Positions 17,403 to 25,696 of a DNA stretch of 64,000 nt are shown here, one piece after another (the first letter of the stretch is position 1; every line of letters begins with the position of its first letter). The DNA comes from Pedobacter cryophilus. Lineage in GTDB: Bacteria; Bacteroidota; Bacteroidia; Sphingobacteriales; Sphingobacteriaceae. The DNA is taken from the NCBI RefSeq assembly GCF_005116455.1, contig NZ_SWBP01000002.1, positions 1-64,000 on the forward strand, written 5' to 3'. The notes beneath the pieces are model-generated. The model did no database searches. It worked only from the letters and a program-made list of their open reading frames with translations, and was not told where the DNA came from. Position numbers and translations under genes: made by a program.

Positions 17403-17440
17403 GATTTAGGTTAATATTAATACAAGGATTACAATATATT

Positions 17441-19537
17441 ATGCAAAGCTTTAGAACAGAATTAGAAAATCCATTAGTTGAAAAAGACATCATTGCTTTA
17501 GAGCAAAAGATTAGGGCTTTTAGAGAAGGGAAAATTGATGATGAAAGATTTAGAAGTCTGCGTTTAGCGAGAGGTGTTTATGGCCAGCGCCAACCTGGAG
17601 TGCAAATGGTGCGTATCAAATTGCCTTTTGGTAAAGTTACGTTTAAGCAATTTCTAAAAATAGCCGATATTTCTGATGAATATGCATCAAGTAATTTGCA
17701 TTTAACCACCCGTCAAGATATTCAAATCCATTATGTGAGTTTAGATCGTACGCCAGAGCTTTGGTCTAAATTAGAACAAGATGATATTACTTTAAGAGAA
17801 GCTTGTGGCAACACGGTAAGAAATGTAACAGCATCGCCAACTGCCGGAATAGATCCTTCAGAACCTTTTGATGTTTCTCCTTATGCTCATGCTTTTTTCG
17901 AATATTTTTTGAGAAACCCTATTTGTCAGGAAATGGGAAGGAAAATAAAATTTGCTTTCTCTTCTAGCGAGGCTGATACCGCTTTTTCTTTTATCCACGA
18001 TTTAGGCTTTATCCCAAAATTAAAACTAGAAAACGGGGAAGACGTAAGAGGTTTTAAAGTGGTTTTAGGAGGTGGCTTAGGCGCCCAACCTTCTTTAGCT
18101 CATATTGTACATGAGTTTTTACACGAAGATTTAATTATTCCTTATGCCGAAGCCGTTCTACGTGTTTTTGATAGACATGGCGAAAGAAATAACCGTAATA
18201 AAGCCCGCTTAAAATTCTTAGTCAACAAAATAGGTATTGACGAATTGGTGAAATTGGTTGAAGAAGAAAAAATAGCCAATAAAGTTAAAACCTTTAAAAT
18301 CAATAGAGATTCCATCATCCAACCACAAGCTGCTGCACCACAAAATTTTGCTGAAGTAGCAATCAAAGATCAATTAGCCTATCAATTATGGTTAGATACC
18401 AACGTTTTTGAGCAAAAGCAAAAAGGTTTTTACGGGGTGTATGTAAAAGTTCAAACCGGCGATATCAAAACAGATTTAGCCAGAAAGTTTATAGCCGCCA
18501 TTAGTGGTTTAGTGGCAGATGAAATTAGAATTACCATTAACCAAGGCTTGCTTTTAAAGTTTGCAACAAAAGAAGCTTTGCCTTCTTTGTTTCTAGCTTT
18601 AGAGGAATTAGGCTTATCAGCGCCAGGTTTTGATAGCGTTGCCGATGTCACTACTTGCCCAGGTACGGATACCTGTAATTTGGGAATTTCTAATTCTATG
18701 GAGCTTTCTAGAGTGTTAGAATCGGTGATTTATGATGAATATCCTTCCTTTATTGAAGACAAAGAAATCAAAATAAAAATTAGCGGTTGTATGAATTCAT
18801 GCGGTCAGCATGGCTTGGCTCAAATTGGTTTTCATGGAAGTTCTATGAAAGCAAATGGAAAAGTAATGCCTGCCGTTCAGGTTTTATTAGGTGGTGGAAT
18901 TGTGGGTGATGGAGTAGGCAGAGCTGCAGATAAAGTGGTGAAAGTTCCTTCTAAAAGAGCACCTCAGGTATTAAGAGCCGTTTTAAATGATTATCAGGCC
19001 AAAGCCGATACTTATCAAAGCTTTCATCAGTATTATGATGATTTAGGTAAAGATTATTTTTATCAATTATTGAAACCAATTGCAGATCAAACTACCTTAA
19101 CGGATGAAGATTTTGTGGATTGGGGACATCAAGAAACTTTCCAAACCGCAATTGGTGTGGGTGAGTGTGCCGGTGTGGTGATAGATTTAGTAGCAACTTT
19201 AATTTTTGAGGCTGAAGAAAAGTTTGAATGGGCAAAAGCATCATTCGAAAATAAGGCTTTCGCCGATGCTATTTACCAAGCATATAATGCAATGGTAAGT
19301 GGTGCAAAAGCTTTGTTATTAGATAAAGGAGTGAATCAAAGTACACAAACTGGTGTAATGAAAGCTTTTGACGAGCATTATGCCGCCGCTTTAGCAATAG
19401 AAAGTTTTACCGATTTGGTTTTACAAATCAATAAAAACGAACCTTCAGCAGTTTTTGCCGAAGCATATTTAGCTTCAGCAAGTGATTTCTTAACAAAAAT
19501 TAAAAATTTCAGGGTGCAACCTGAGTTAGCAATATAA
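17441..19537 (+). CDS. Siroheme/4Fe-4S sulfite (or nitrite) reductase with C-terminal HEPN-like extension
   Basis: Six-electron reductase that should turn sulfite into sulfide. Two ferredoxin-like half domains (about residues 45-115 and 325-390) and two catalytic domains carry the cluster/siroheme cysteines Cys406 and Cys412 in TCPGTDTCNLG, and Cys450 and Cys454 in SGCMNSCGQHG. No flavoprotein subunit (CysJ) is in the operon, so ferredoxin is the likely donor. At 698 residues it exceeds the usual 550-570. The last ~130 residues (from about 565) are helical and resemble a HEPN-type domain; this part is uncertain. First gene after the attenuator. Context with CysH, CysD and CysN argues for sulfite rather than nitrite. 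Confidence 0.92.
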   Translation: MQSFRTELENPLVEKDIIALEQKIRAFREGKIDDERFRSLRLARGVYGQRQPGVQMVRIKLPFGKVTFKQFLKIADISDEYASSNLHLTTRQDIQIHYVSLDRTPELWSKLEQDDITLREACGNTVRNVTASPTAGIDPSEPFDVSPYAHAFFEYFLRNPICQEMGRKIKFAFSSSEADTAFSFIHDLGFIPKLKLENGEDVRGFKVVLGGGLGAQPSLAHIVHEFLHEDLIIPYAEAVLRVFDRHGERNNRNKARLKFLVNKIGIDELVKLVEEEKIANKVKTFKINRDSIIQPQAAAPQNFAEVAIKDQLAYQLWLDTNVFEQKQKGFYGVYVKVQTGDIKTDLARKFIAAISGLVADEIRITINQGLLLKFATKEALPSLFLALEELGLSAPGFDSVADVTTCPGTDTCNLGISNSMELSRVLESVIYDEYPSFIEDKEIKIKISGCMNSCGQHGLAQIGFHGSSMKANGKVMPAVQVLLGGGIVGDGVGRAADKVVKVPSKRAPQVLRAVLNDYQAKADTYQSFHQYYDDLGKDYFYQLLKPIADQTTLTDEDFVDWGHQETFQTAIGVGECAGVVIDLVATLIFEAEEKFEWAKASFENKAFADAIYQAYNAMVSGAKALLLDKGVNQSTQTGVMKAFDEHYAAALAIESFTDLVLQINKNEPSAVFAEAYLASASDFLTKIKNFRVQPELAI

Positions 19538-19539
19538 CA

Positions 19540-20307
19540 ATGGTTAAAGAACCTAAAATAACATTAGTGGGCGCAGGCCCTGGCGATGTAGATTTAATGA
19601 GCATTAAAGGTGCGAAAGCTTTAGCAAAAGCCGATGTGGTATTGTATGATGCCTTAGTAAATGAAGAAATACTAAGCCTTGCACCAGAAACGGCGGTAAA
19701 GATTTTTGTAGGGAAGAGAGCCGGAAAGCACTCTATGAAACAAGAAGAAATTAATCAATTATTGGTAGATTGCGCCTTAAATTACGGTTATGTAGTTCGT
19801 TTAAAAGGAGGAGATTCTTTTGTTTTTGGACGTGGATACGAAGAAATTGATTTTGCAGCTTCTTATAATATAGAAACAGACGTAATTCCTGGAATTTCTA
19901 GTTCTATAGCCGTTCCTGCATTGTGCGGGATTCCTATTACTCATCGTGGCGTAAGCGAAAGTTTTTGGGTAATCACAGGAACCACAACCTCAGGAAAAAT
20001 ATCTGATGACATTTATGTTGCAGCAAAAACACAAGCAACTGTAGTGGTTTTAATGGGGGTAAATAAAATTGCCGAAATTGTTAAGATTTATCAAAAGGAG
20101 GGTTTTGGAAGATTACCAATCGCTATCATCCAAAATGGATCAATGCCTAATGAGCGATATGCCTTAGGCGTAATTAATACTATTGAAGAACAAATAGCAG
20201 AAAAGGGCATTGCTGCTCCGGCAGTAATTGTAATAGGGGCTGTGGTGGGTTTACATCCAAAATTTCAGCCTATTTTAGAGTCTTATGAGTTTGTTGACGC
20301 AGAATAA
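19540..20307 (+). CDS. cobA: Uroporphyrinogen-III C-methyltransferase
   Basis: SAM-dependent enzyme that methylates uroporphyrinogen III twice to precorrin-2, the first step towards siroheme. The 255-residue protein shows VGAGPGDVDLMSIKGAKALA, the P2 segment VLYDALVNEEIL, VRLKGGDSFVFGRGYEEIDF and VIPGISSSIAVPALCGIPIT. It starts 2 bp after the sulfite reductase gene, whose enzyme needs siroheme. It competes with HemE for uroporphyrinogen III. The next gene begins 23 bp before its stop codon, indicating translational coupling. Confidence 0.95.
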   Translation: MVKEPKITLVGAGPGDVDLMSIKGAKALAKADVVLYDALVNEEILSLAPETAVKIFVGKRAGKHSMKQEEINQLLVDCALNYGYVVRLKGGDSFVFGRGYEEIDFAASYNIETDVIPGISSSIAVPALCGIPITHRGVSESFWVITGTTTSGKISDDIYVAAKTQATVVVLMGVNKIAEIVKIYQKEGFGRLPIAIIQNGSMPNERYALGVINTIEEQIAEKGIAAPAVIVIGAVVGLHPKFQPILESYEFVDAE

Positions 20308-21805
20308 AAATATAGCAGAGGAAAAAGAAAGCAATGAGCTTTTTCCAATTTTTTTGAAACTACAAAATTTCCGTACCCTTTTGGTAGGAGCCGGTAATGT
20401 AGGTTTAGAAAAATTGGAGGCTATGCTGTTCAATAGTCCCAAAGCTAATGTAACCGTTTTAGGAGAGCGTGTTTTGCCACAACTTAAAGAACTTATAAAA
20501 AACTATCCAACTGTCGAACTTTTTGAACGAAAGTTTAAAGAAGAAGATTTAAAAGGAGTAGAATTAGTGGTTTTAGCTACTGATGATAGAGATTTGCACA
20601 GATATATTAGGGGGATTGCTAAAGAAAGAGGTTTACTGGTAAATGTTGCCGATACGCCCGAGCTTTGTGATTTTTATTTAGGATCAATTGTAAAAAAAGG
20701 AAATTTAAAAATTGCCATCTCAACCAACGGAAAATCGCCAACAGTAGCAAAACGCATTAAACAGGTTATTAATGATAGTTTGCCTGATGAAATTGATGAC
20801 ACTTTAGATCAAATGAGTAAGCTTAGAGATACCTTAAAAGGTGACTTTGCTTACAAAGTGAAGAAGATGAATGAAGCAACTGCCAGTTTAGTAGAAGAGC
20901 CAAAGCAATCAAAGCAAATCATCTCTTCTACGGCTTTAAGTTGGGTAATTTGGACTATTGTAGTTGCTTTTGCAACCATTACTTTTTTTGCCTTATGGAA
21001 TCAAGAACCTGCTTTTAAAGCCTATATAGAACAAGTAAATCCTCATTTTTACTATTTTTTAGCCGCAGGTTTTGTTTTTGCAATGATAGATGGAGCCATT
21101 GGGATGTCTTATGGAGTTACCTCTACAACTTTTTCCTTATCAATGGGAATTCCACCTGCATCAGCAAGTACGGCAGTTCATATTTCCGAAATTTTAAGTA
21201 ACGGAATTGCCGGTTGGATGCACTTTAGAATGGGTAATATCAATAAAAAATTATTCAAATTATTGATTATTCCAGGTGTTATTGGCGCAGTAAGTGGTGC
21301 TTATTTACTATCTTCTTTAGAGCATTACAGTCAATATACTAAACCTATTGTTTCTGTTTATACTTTGATTTTAGGTTTAGTGATTTTAAGAAAAGCATTC
21401 AACGTTAATAAAGTCATATCGGCAGATAAAAAGATTAAAAAAATTGGAGTTTTAGGTTTTACAGGTGGTTTTATAGATGCCGTTGGTGGTGGAGGCTGGG
21501 GTTCTATTGTTTTATCTTCTTTAATTGCCGGAGGTAGAAATGCTAGGTATTCTTTAGGAACAGTTAAACTGAGCAGATTTTTTATTGCTTTAATGAGTTC
21601 TTTAACCTTTGTAACCATGTTAAGCGGTTTACATTGGTATGCAGTAGCCGGTTTAGTAATTGGTAGTGCAATTGCATCGCCAATTGCGGCAAGGGTTTCT
21701 AACAAAATCTCTGCTAAAACCATTATGGTTGCCGTTGGAGTCATTGTAATTTTAGTAAGCTCAAGAAGTATTATCAATTTTATATTGCTTTTATTATCTA
21801 ATTAA
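20285..21805 (+). CDS. Precorrin-2 dehydrogenase/sirohydrochlorin ferrochelatase domain fused to a TauE/SafE transporter
   Basis: One 506-residue frame joins two activities. Residues about 18-190 match the Met8/CysG N-terminal module: NAD-binding FRTLLVGAGNVGLEKLEAML, VVLATDDRDLHRYI, LVNVADTPELCDFYLGSIV and AISTNGKSPTVAKRIK. This module oxidises precorrin-2 and inserts iron to give siroheme. From about 220 onward there are seven or eight membrane helices with TauE/SafE signatures (MIDGAIGMSYGVTSTTFSLS, GFIDAVGGGGWGSIVLSSLI). That family exports sulfite and related anions or imports sulfate. Both halves fit the pathway. No stop or frameshift separates them. The start at 20285 overlaps cobA; translation from the nearby TTG at 20291 is also possible. 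Confidence 0.9.
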   Translation: MSLLTQNKNIAEEKESNELFPIFLKLQNFRTLLVGAGNVGLEKLEAMLFNSPKANVTVLGERVLPQLKELIKNYPTVELFERKFKEEDLKGVELVVLATDDRDLHRYIRGIAKERGLLVNVADTPELCDFYLGSIVKKGNLKIAISTNGKSPTVAKRIKQVINDSLPDEIDDTLDQMSKLRDTLKGDFAYKVKKMNEATASLVEEPKQSKQIISSTALSWVIWTIVVAFATITFFALWNQEPAFKAYIEQVNPHFYYFLAAGFVFAMIDGAIGMSYGVTSTTFSLSMGIPPASASTAVHISEILSNGIAGWMHFRMGNINKKLFKLLIIPGVIGAVSGAYLLSSLEHYSQYTKPIVSVYTLILGLVILRKAFNVNKVISADKKIKKIGVLGFTGGFIDAVGGGGWGSIVLSSLIAGGRNARYSLGTVKLSRFFIALMSSLTFVTMLSGLHWYAVAGLVIGSAIASPIAARVSNKISAKTIMVAVGVIVILVSSRSIINFILLLLSN

Positions 21806-21836
21806 CTAAAGAGGATATTCTTATTTTTACCGCAAA

Positions 21837-22541
21837 ATGAATAGGGCAGAAGAAATACAAAACATCATCAAAGATTTAACGCCACAACAGGTTTTGGCGG
21901 TTTTGGCGAATCAACATCAAGGAGAAATTATTTTTTCTACCAGTTTTGGATGGGAAGATCAAGTGCTCACAGACATGATTTTTGCTCAGGATTTACCTAT
22001 CAAAGTATTCACCTTAGAAACCGGTAGATTATTCACCGAAACCTATTATACCTGGAATCGTACTTTAGAAAGATACCAAAAACCCATAGCAGCCTTTTAT
22101 CCTGATAAAGACAAACTAGAAAAAATGGTGACCGAAAAAGGGCCAAGTAGTTTTTATGAATCGGTAGAAAACAGAAAAGAATGCTGCGGAATTAGAAAGA
22201 TAGAGCCTTTAAACAGAGCTTTAAAGGGATATAAAATTTGGATTACCGGTATCAGAGCAGAGCAATCTGTAAACAGAGAAAACATGGACTGGGTTGAATG
22301 GGATGAAGCGCACCAATTGGTAAAAGTTCACCCTATTTTTCATTGGACTTTAGATGATGTGAAAGCTTACGTTAAAGAAAATAATGTGCCTTACAACCCA
22401 TTACACGATAAAGGTTTCCCAAGTATTGGTTGCCAGCCTTGCACCAGAGCCGTACAACCCGGCGAAGATTTTAGAGCTGGCCGCTGGTGGTGGGAAGATC
22501 AAAGTAAAAAAGAATGTGGATTACATGAAGTAACGAAATAG
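21837..22541 (+). CDS. cysH: Assimilatory APS reductase (adenylyl-sulfate reductase, thioredoxin type)
   Basis: Reduces adenylyl sulfate to sulfite and AMP. The 234-residue protein has the 4Fe-4S ligands Cys116-Cys117 (KECCGIRKIEPL) and Cys199/Cys202 (GCQPCTRAV), which mark the iron-sulfur class acting on APS. The catalytic Cys227 is in the C-terminal KKECGLH. PAPS reductases lack the cluster cysteines, so no APS kinase is required, in keeping with the absence of cysC here. It starts 31 bp after the fusion gene. The 195-bp spacer to cysD holds degenerate repeats (see that entry). Confidence 0.94.
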   Translation: MNRAEEIQNIIKDLTPQQVLAVLANQHQGEIIFSTSFGWEDQVLTDMIFAQDLPIKVFTLETGRLFTETYYTWNRTLERYQKPIAAFYPDKDKLEKMVTEKGPSSFYESVENRKECCGIRKIEPLNRALKGYKIWITGIRAEQSVNRENMDWVEWDEAHQLVKVHPIFHWTLDDVKAYVKENNVPYNPLHDKGFPSIGCQPCTRAVQPGEDFRAGRWWWEDQSKKECGLHEVTK

Positions 22542-22736
22542 GTCCGCAGTTTGAAGTCGGCGGTCCGCAGTTTGAAGCGGAGACTCATCAAGCGGAAAGT
22601 AAAAAGTTTGCAGTCCGCAGACGTTAGTCTGAAGACGAGATTTATTAAACGAATAAAAAATATTTATAAATGAGCTTAAGTTCTTGATACTCGATACTTA
22701 GTACTAGATACTCAATACTCAATACTCAATAAAAAA
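22542..22736. repeat. Degenerate short-word spacer before cysD
   Basis: The gap holds repeated words: GTCCGCAGTTTGAAG occurs twice (near 22543 and 22570), with a third GTCCGCAG near 22610. From about 22682 there is a run of GATACTCGATACTTAGTACT-like words and three CTCAATA words ending just before the cysD ATG. Similar words precede several other genes in the window. Confidence 0.6.
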
Positions 22737-23627
22737 ATGGATTATTTAGATCAGTTAGAGGCAGAAGCCATAGCGATTTTACGGGAGGTAGCAGGGCAGT
22801 TTGAAAAGCCAGCTTTATTATTCTCAGGCGGAAAAGATTCTATCACTTTGGTGCGTTTGGCAGAAAAAGCCTTTCGGCCGGGTAAGTTTCCTTTTCCATT
22901 GGTGCATGTAGATACTGGGCATAACTTTCCTGAAGTGATTGAATTTCGTGACAAATTGGTAGAGAAAATTGGTGAAAAACTGATTATTGGACATGTACAA
23001 GATGCCATAGACAGCGGAAAAGTGATAGAGCAAAAAGGTAAAAATGCGAGTAGAAATGCTTTGCAAACCGTTACCCTTTTAGAAACTATCGAGAAAAACC
23101 AATTCGACGCTTGTATTGGTGGCGCCAGAAGAGACGAGGAAAAAGCCAGAGCAAAAGAACGTATTTTCTCAGTTCGCGATGAATTTGGCCAGTGGGATCC
23201 AAAACGTCAGCGACCAGAACTTTGGAACACCTTTAACGGTAAAATCCACAAAGGAGAAAACGTAAGAGTTTTCCCTATCAGTAACTGGACAGAGTTAGAC
23301 GTTTGGAATTACATCAAAAGAGAAAACATAGAAATACCTTCTATTTATTATTCTCACGAAAGAGAAGTGATAGAACGTAACGGGGTTTTAATGGCCGCAC
23401 ATGAGTTCTTAAATATGGATGCAGATGATATTGTACAAACCAAAAGTGTGCGTTTCCGTACCGTTGGTGATATGACTTGTACCGCAGCCGTAGAATCAGT
23501 GAAAACAGAAATAGACGATATCATTTTAGAAATCAGTCAATCAAAAATTAGTGAACGAGGTGCCCGTATGGATGATAAAGTTTCTGAAGCAGCCATGGAA
23601 GACCGTAAGAAAGGAGGATATTTTTAG
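22737..23627 (+). CDS. cysD: Sulfate adenylyltransferase subunit 2
   Basis: Catalytic N-type ATP pyrophosphatase subunit of ATP sulfurylase, which forms APS from sulfate and ATP with help of the CysN GTPase. The 296-residue length fits. The PP-loop LLFSGGKDSITLVRLAEKAF, HVDTGHNFPEVIEFRD, GGARRDEEKARAKERIFS and RTVGDMTCTAAVES are family signatures. Its stop overlaps the cysN start by one base (TAGTG), so the two subunits are translationally coupled in equal amounts. Confidence 0.97.
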   Translation: MDYLDQLEAEAIAILREVAGQFEKPALLFSGGKDSITLVRLAEKAFRPGKFPFPLVHVDTGHNFPEVIEFRDKLVEKIGEKLIIGHVQDAIDSGKVIEQKGKNASRNALQTVTLLETIEKNQFDACIGGARRDEEKARAKERIFSVRDEFGQWDPKRQRPELWNTFNGKIHKGENVRVFPISNWTELDVWNYIKRENIEIPSIYYSHEREVIERNGVLMAAHEFLNMDADDIVQTKSVRFRTVGDMTCTAAVESVKTEIDDIILEISQSKISERGARMDDKVSEAAMEDRKKGGYF

Positions 23628-24874
23628 TGGATATATTAAAATTTTTAACAGCCGGAAGTGTTGATGACGGTAAAAGTACCTTAATTGGTCGTTTGTTATA
23701 TGATACAGGTTCTGTTTTGGCCGATCAGCTAGAAGCTATTCAGAAATCTAATCGTAAAAACGACGATGGAACAGTAGATTTAGCCATTTTAACCGATGGA
23801 TTAAAAGCCGAACGTGAACAAGGAATTACTATTGATGTAGCCTACAAATATTTCCAAACCGAAAAAAGAAAATTTATCATTGCAGATACTCCAGGGCATA
23901 TTCAATATACCCGTAACATGGTTACCGGAGCTTCCAATGCAGATTTAGCCATTATTTTAATTGATGCCCGTAAAGGGGTAATAGAGCAAACCATCCGTCA
24001 TTCTTATTTGGTTTCTTTATTGGCTTTAGAGCATGTGGTGGTTTGTGTGAATAAAATGGACATGGTAGATTACAGCGAAGAGGTTTTTGATAAAATCCAT
24101 GCTGATTACCATACTTTAGCCACCAAATTAAATATTAAGGAAGTTACTTTTATTCCCGTAAGCGCTTTAAGAGGCGATAATATTGTTTTTAATTCTGAAG
24201 CCATGCCTTGGTACAAAGGCAAAAACTTATTAGAACATTTAGAAACCGTTCCGGTGCATGAAATTGACAGCTTATTGCCTGCTCGTATGGCGGTGCAATG
24301 GGTGGTAAGGCCGCAAACAGACGCTTTACATGATTACCGTGGCTATGCCGGCAGAGTGTTGAGTGGCGCTTTTAAATTGGGCGATGTAGTAAAAGTTTAT
24401 CCATCAGGTACCAGCTCTAAGATTTCAAAATTAGAAACCTTTGATGGCGATTTACAAATTGCCGAAGAAGGAAAATCCATCACGCTGCATTTAGAGGGCG
24501 AAATTGATATTAGCCGTGGCGATATGATTGGCGAAATTGAAAGAGCACCTATAGTTGCCAGCCAAATAGAAGCTGATATTTGTTGGATGGATACCCGCGA
24601 ATTAGACACCTCCGCAACTTATTTTATTCAACACCAAAGTAAAGTAACCCGTTGCAAAATTAAAGAGGTATTGTACAAAGTAAACATCAATACTTTAGAA
24701 AAAGTAAATGCAGATACTTTTGGTTTAAATGATATTGGCCGGGTAGAAATTAAAACCGCCGATGAACTCGCATTTGATCCTTACGAAATCAATAAAAGAA
24801 ACGGGGGCGCCATTATTATAGATAGTAGAACCAATGTTACGGTAGGCGCTTTAATGTTAAGAGCCGCTTTGTAA
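23627..24874 (+). CDS. cysN: Sulfate adenylyltransferase subunit 1 (GTPase)
   Basis: GTP-hydrolysing partner of CysD, homologous to EF-Tu. GTPase motifs in the 415-residue protein: G1 GSVDDGKSTLIGRLLYD, G3 DTPGHIQYTRNM, G4 NKMD. EF-Tu-like beta domains follow (PARMAVQWVVRPQTD and onward). The C-terminus ends without a fused APS kinase domain, so this is CysN alone, not NodQ/CysNC. The start is GTG in the TAGTG overlap with cysD. Last gene of the operon; a strong terminator follows 15 bp later. Confidence 0.97.
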   Translation: MDILKFLTAGSVDDGKSTLIGRLLYDTGSVLADQLEAIQKSNRKNDDGTVDLAILTDGLKAEREQGITIDVAYKYFQTEKRKFIIADTPGHIQYTRNMVTGASNADLAIILIDARKGVIEQTIRHSYLVSLLALEHVVVCVNKMDMVDYSEEVFDKIHADYHTLATKLNIKEVTFIPVSALRGDNIVFNSEAMPWYKGKNLLEHLETVPVHEIDSLLPARMAVQWVVRPQTDALHDYRGYAGRVLSGAFKLGDVVKVYPSGTSSKISKLETFDGDLQIAEEGKSITLHLEGEIDISRGDMIGEIERAPIVASQIEADICWMDTRELDTSATYFIQHQSKVTRCKIKEVLYKVNINTLEKVNADTFGLNDIGRVEIKTADELAFDPYEINKRNGGAIIIDSRTNVTVGALMLRAAL

Positions 24875-24889
24875 CCAGTTTAATAAATT

Positions 24890-24930
24890 AACCAAAAAGC
24901 CCTTGATGTTAATCGTGGGCTTTTTGGTTT
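24890..24930 (+). terminator. Terminator of the sulfate-assimilation operon
   Basis: AACCAAAAAGCCC (24890-24902) and GGGCTTTTTGGTT (24917-24929) form a perfect 13-bp stem with a 14-nt loop, ending in T residues. Confidence 0.9.
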
Positions 24931-25240
24931 TGGGCGTTTTAACACGCTGTCCGCTAAATCTTTTTGGCTCCAAAAAGCCAAAAAGGATACCGCTTCCATC
25001 GTTAACGCACTATTTCCCTTTATTTAAGATTTGCTTTTTCCTCTCCAATAGCGAATTTATACTTCTCCAAAAAAATTAAACTTTGAGCCTTGGTAACACT
25101 ATTGCTTGGGTTTTAAATGCCATCTTTTTGTAAAAAGCAAAAGCCTACCTAACCTCTTTTACAACGAAATTTAAAATACCAGAATATTTGTATTCTCAAT
25201 TTCTATTAAATAATTTACTTTTAGGGAAAATCCTAAAATA
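24931..25240. other. Intergenic region with a palindromic element
   Basis: Bases about 24937-25010 look like a dispersed non-coding element. A central imperfect palindrome, CTTTTTGGCTCCAAAAAGCC, is flanked by GCGTTTTAACACGC on the left and ATCGTTAACGCA on the right. The remaining sequence to 25240 is A/T-rich with no gene seen. AATATTTG near 25188 is one base from the -7 consensus and may serve the gene at 25241. Confidence 0.45.
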
Positions 25241-25690
25241 ATGAGTAAAAAACCCGTTAAGAAGAAAATTATTAAAGCAATGGTTGATGCTTATGATAAA
25301 AGAAGACTAAGAAACAGCCAAGATCTACCAATTATTATTCCTGGTGAAAAAAGAGAAGACACTAAAAGTATTTGGGTGCCTAAAGAAACATTAGATAAGT
25401 TGTTTGCAGATAATCCTACCGCCAATGGTTTAAGAATGTACTTAGGCGTTGCGGGGAATTATAAAGTAGATAATGATACCTATACCTCAGCAGAAAATCA
25501 TCTCGGGCAAACTACTTTAATTTTTGTAACTACGCATTCAAGCGTTAGCCCTCCAACAATGGCAAGTAGTGTTGATTTATTAAATAATGACGATATTTCA
25601 ATTTCTGATGATGACTTAGGAGGATCGGGTTTAAACGATCAGGAAACTTGTCCACCTCCACCCATAGGTTCATCTTGTACTGAATTTTAA
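25241..25690 (+). CDS. Unknown protein, first gene of a three-gene signalling-like cassette
   Basis: 149 residues, no recognised enzyme family. It has a basic start (MSKKPVKKKIIKAMVDAYDK), a central segment NGLRMYLGVAGNY of a type I associate with uncharacterised Bacteroidota proteins, an acidic stretch SISDDDLGGSG and a tail with two cysteines (CPPPPIGSSCTEF). No signal peptide or membrane segment. It ends 6 bp before the membrane protein gene and probably forms an operon with it and the histidine kinase. A soluble input or adaptor protein is one possibility; there is no direct evidence. Confidence 0.75.
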   Translation: MSKKPVKKKIIKAMVDAYDKRRLRNSQDLPIIIPGEKREDTKSIWVPKETLDKLFADNPTANGLRMYLGVAGNYKVDNDTYTSAENHLGQTTLIFVTTHSSVSPPTMASSVDLLNNDDISISDDDLGGSGLNDQETCPPPPIGSSCTEF

Positions 25691-25696
25691 TTTGAT

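Noticed and set aside
17253-17440. SAM, cobalamin or other metabolite riboswitch before the sulfite reductase gene
   Set aside because: No conserved riboswitch core was recognised. The leader frame and simple competing helices explain the region better.
17441-19537. Assignment as assimilatory nitrite reductase
   Set aside because: The motifs do not separate the two, but every neighbour (cysH, cysD, cysN, siroheme genes) is for sulfate; no nitrate gene is present.
21358-21777. 139-codon minus-strand frame
   Set aside because: Antisense to the membrane domain of the siroheme/TauE fusion; long antisense frames are common opposite hydrophobic coding DNA.
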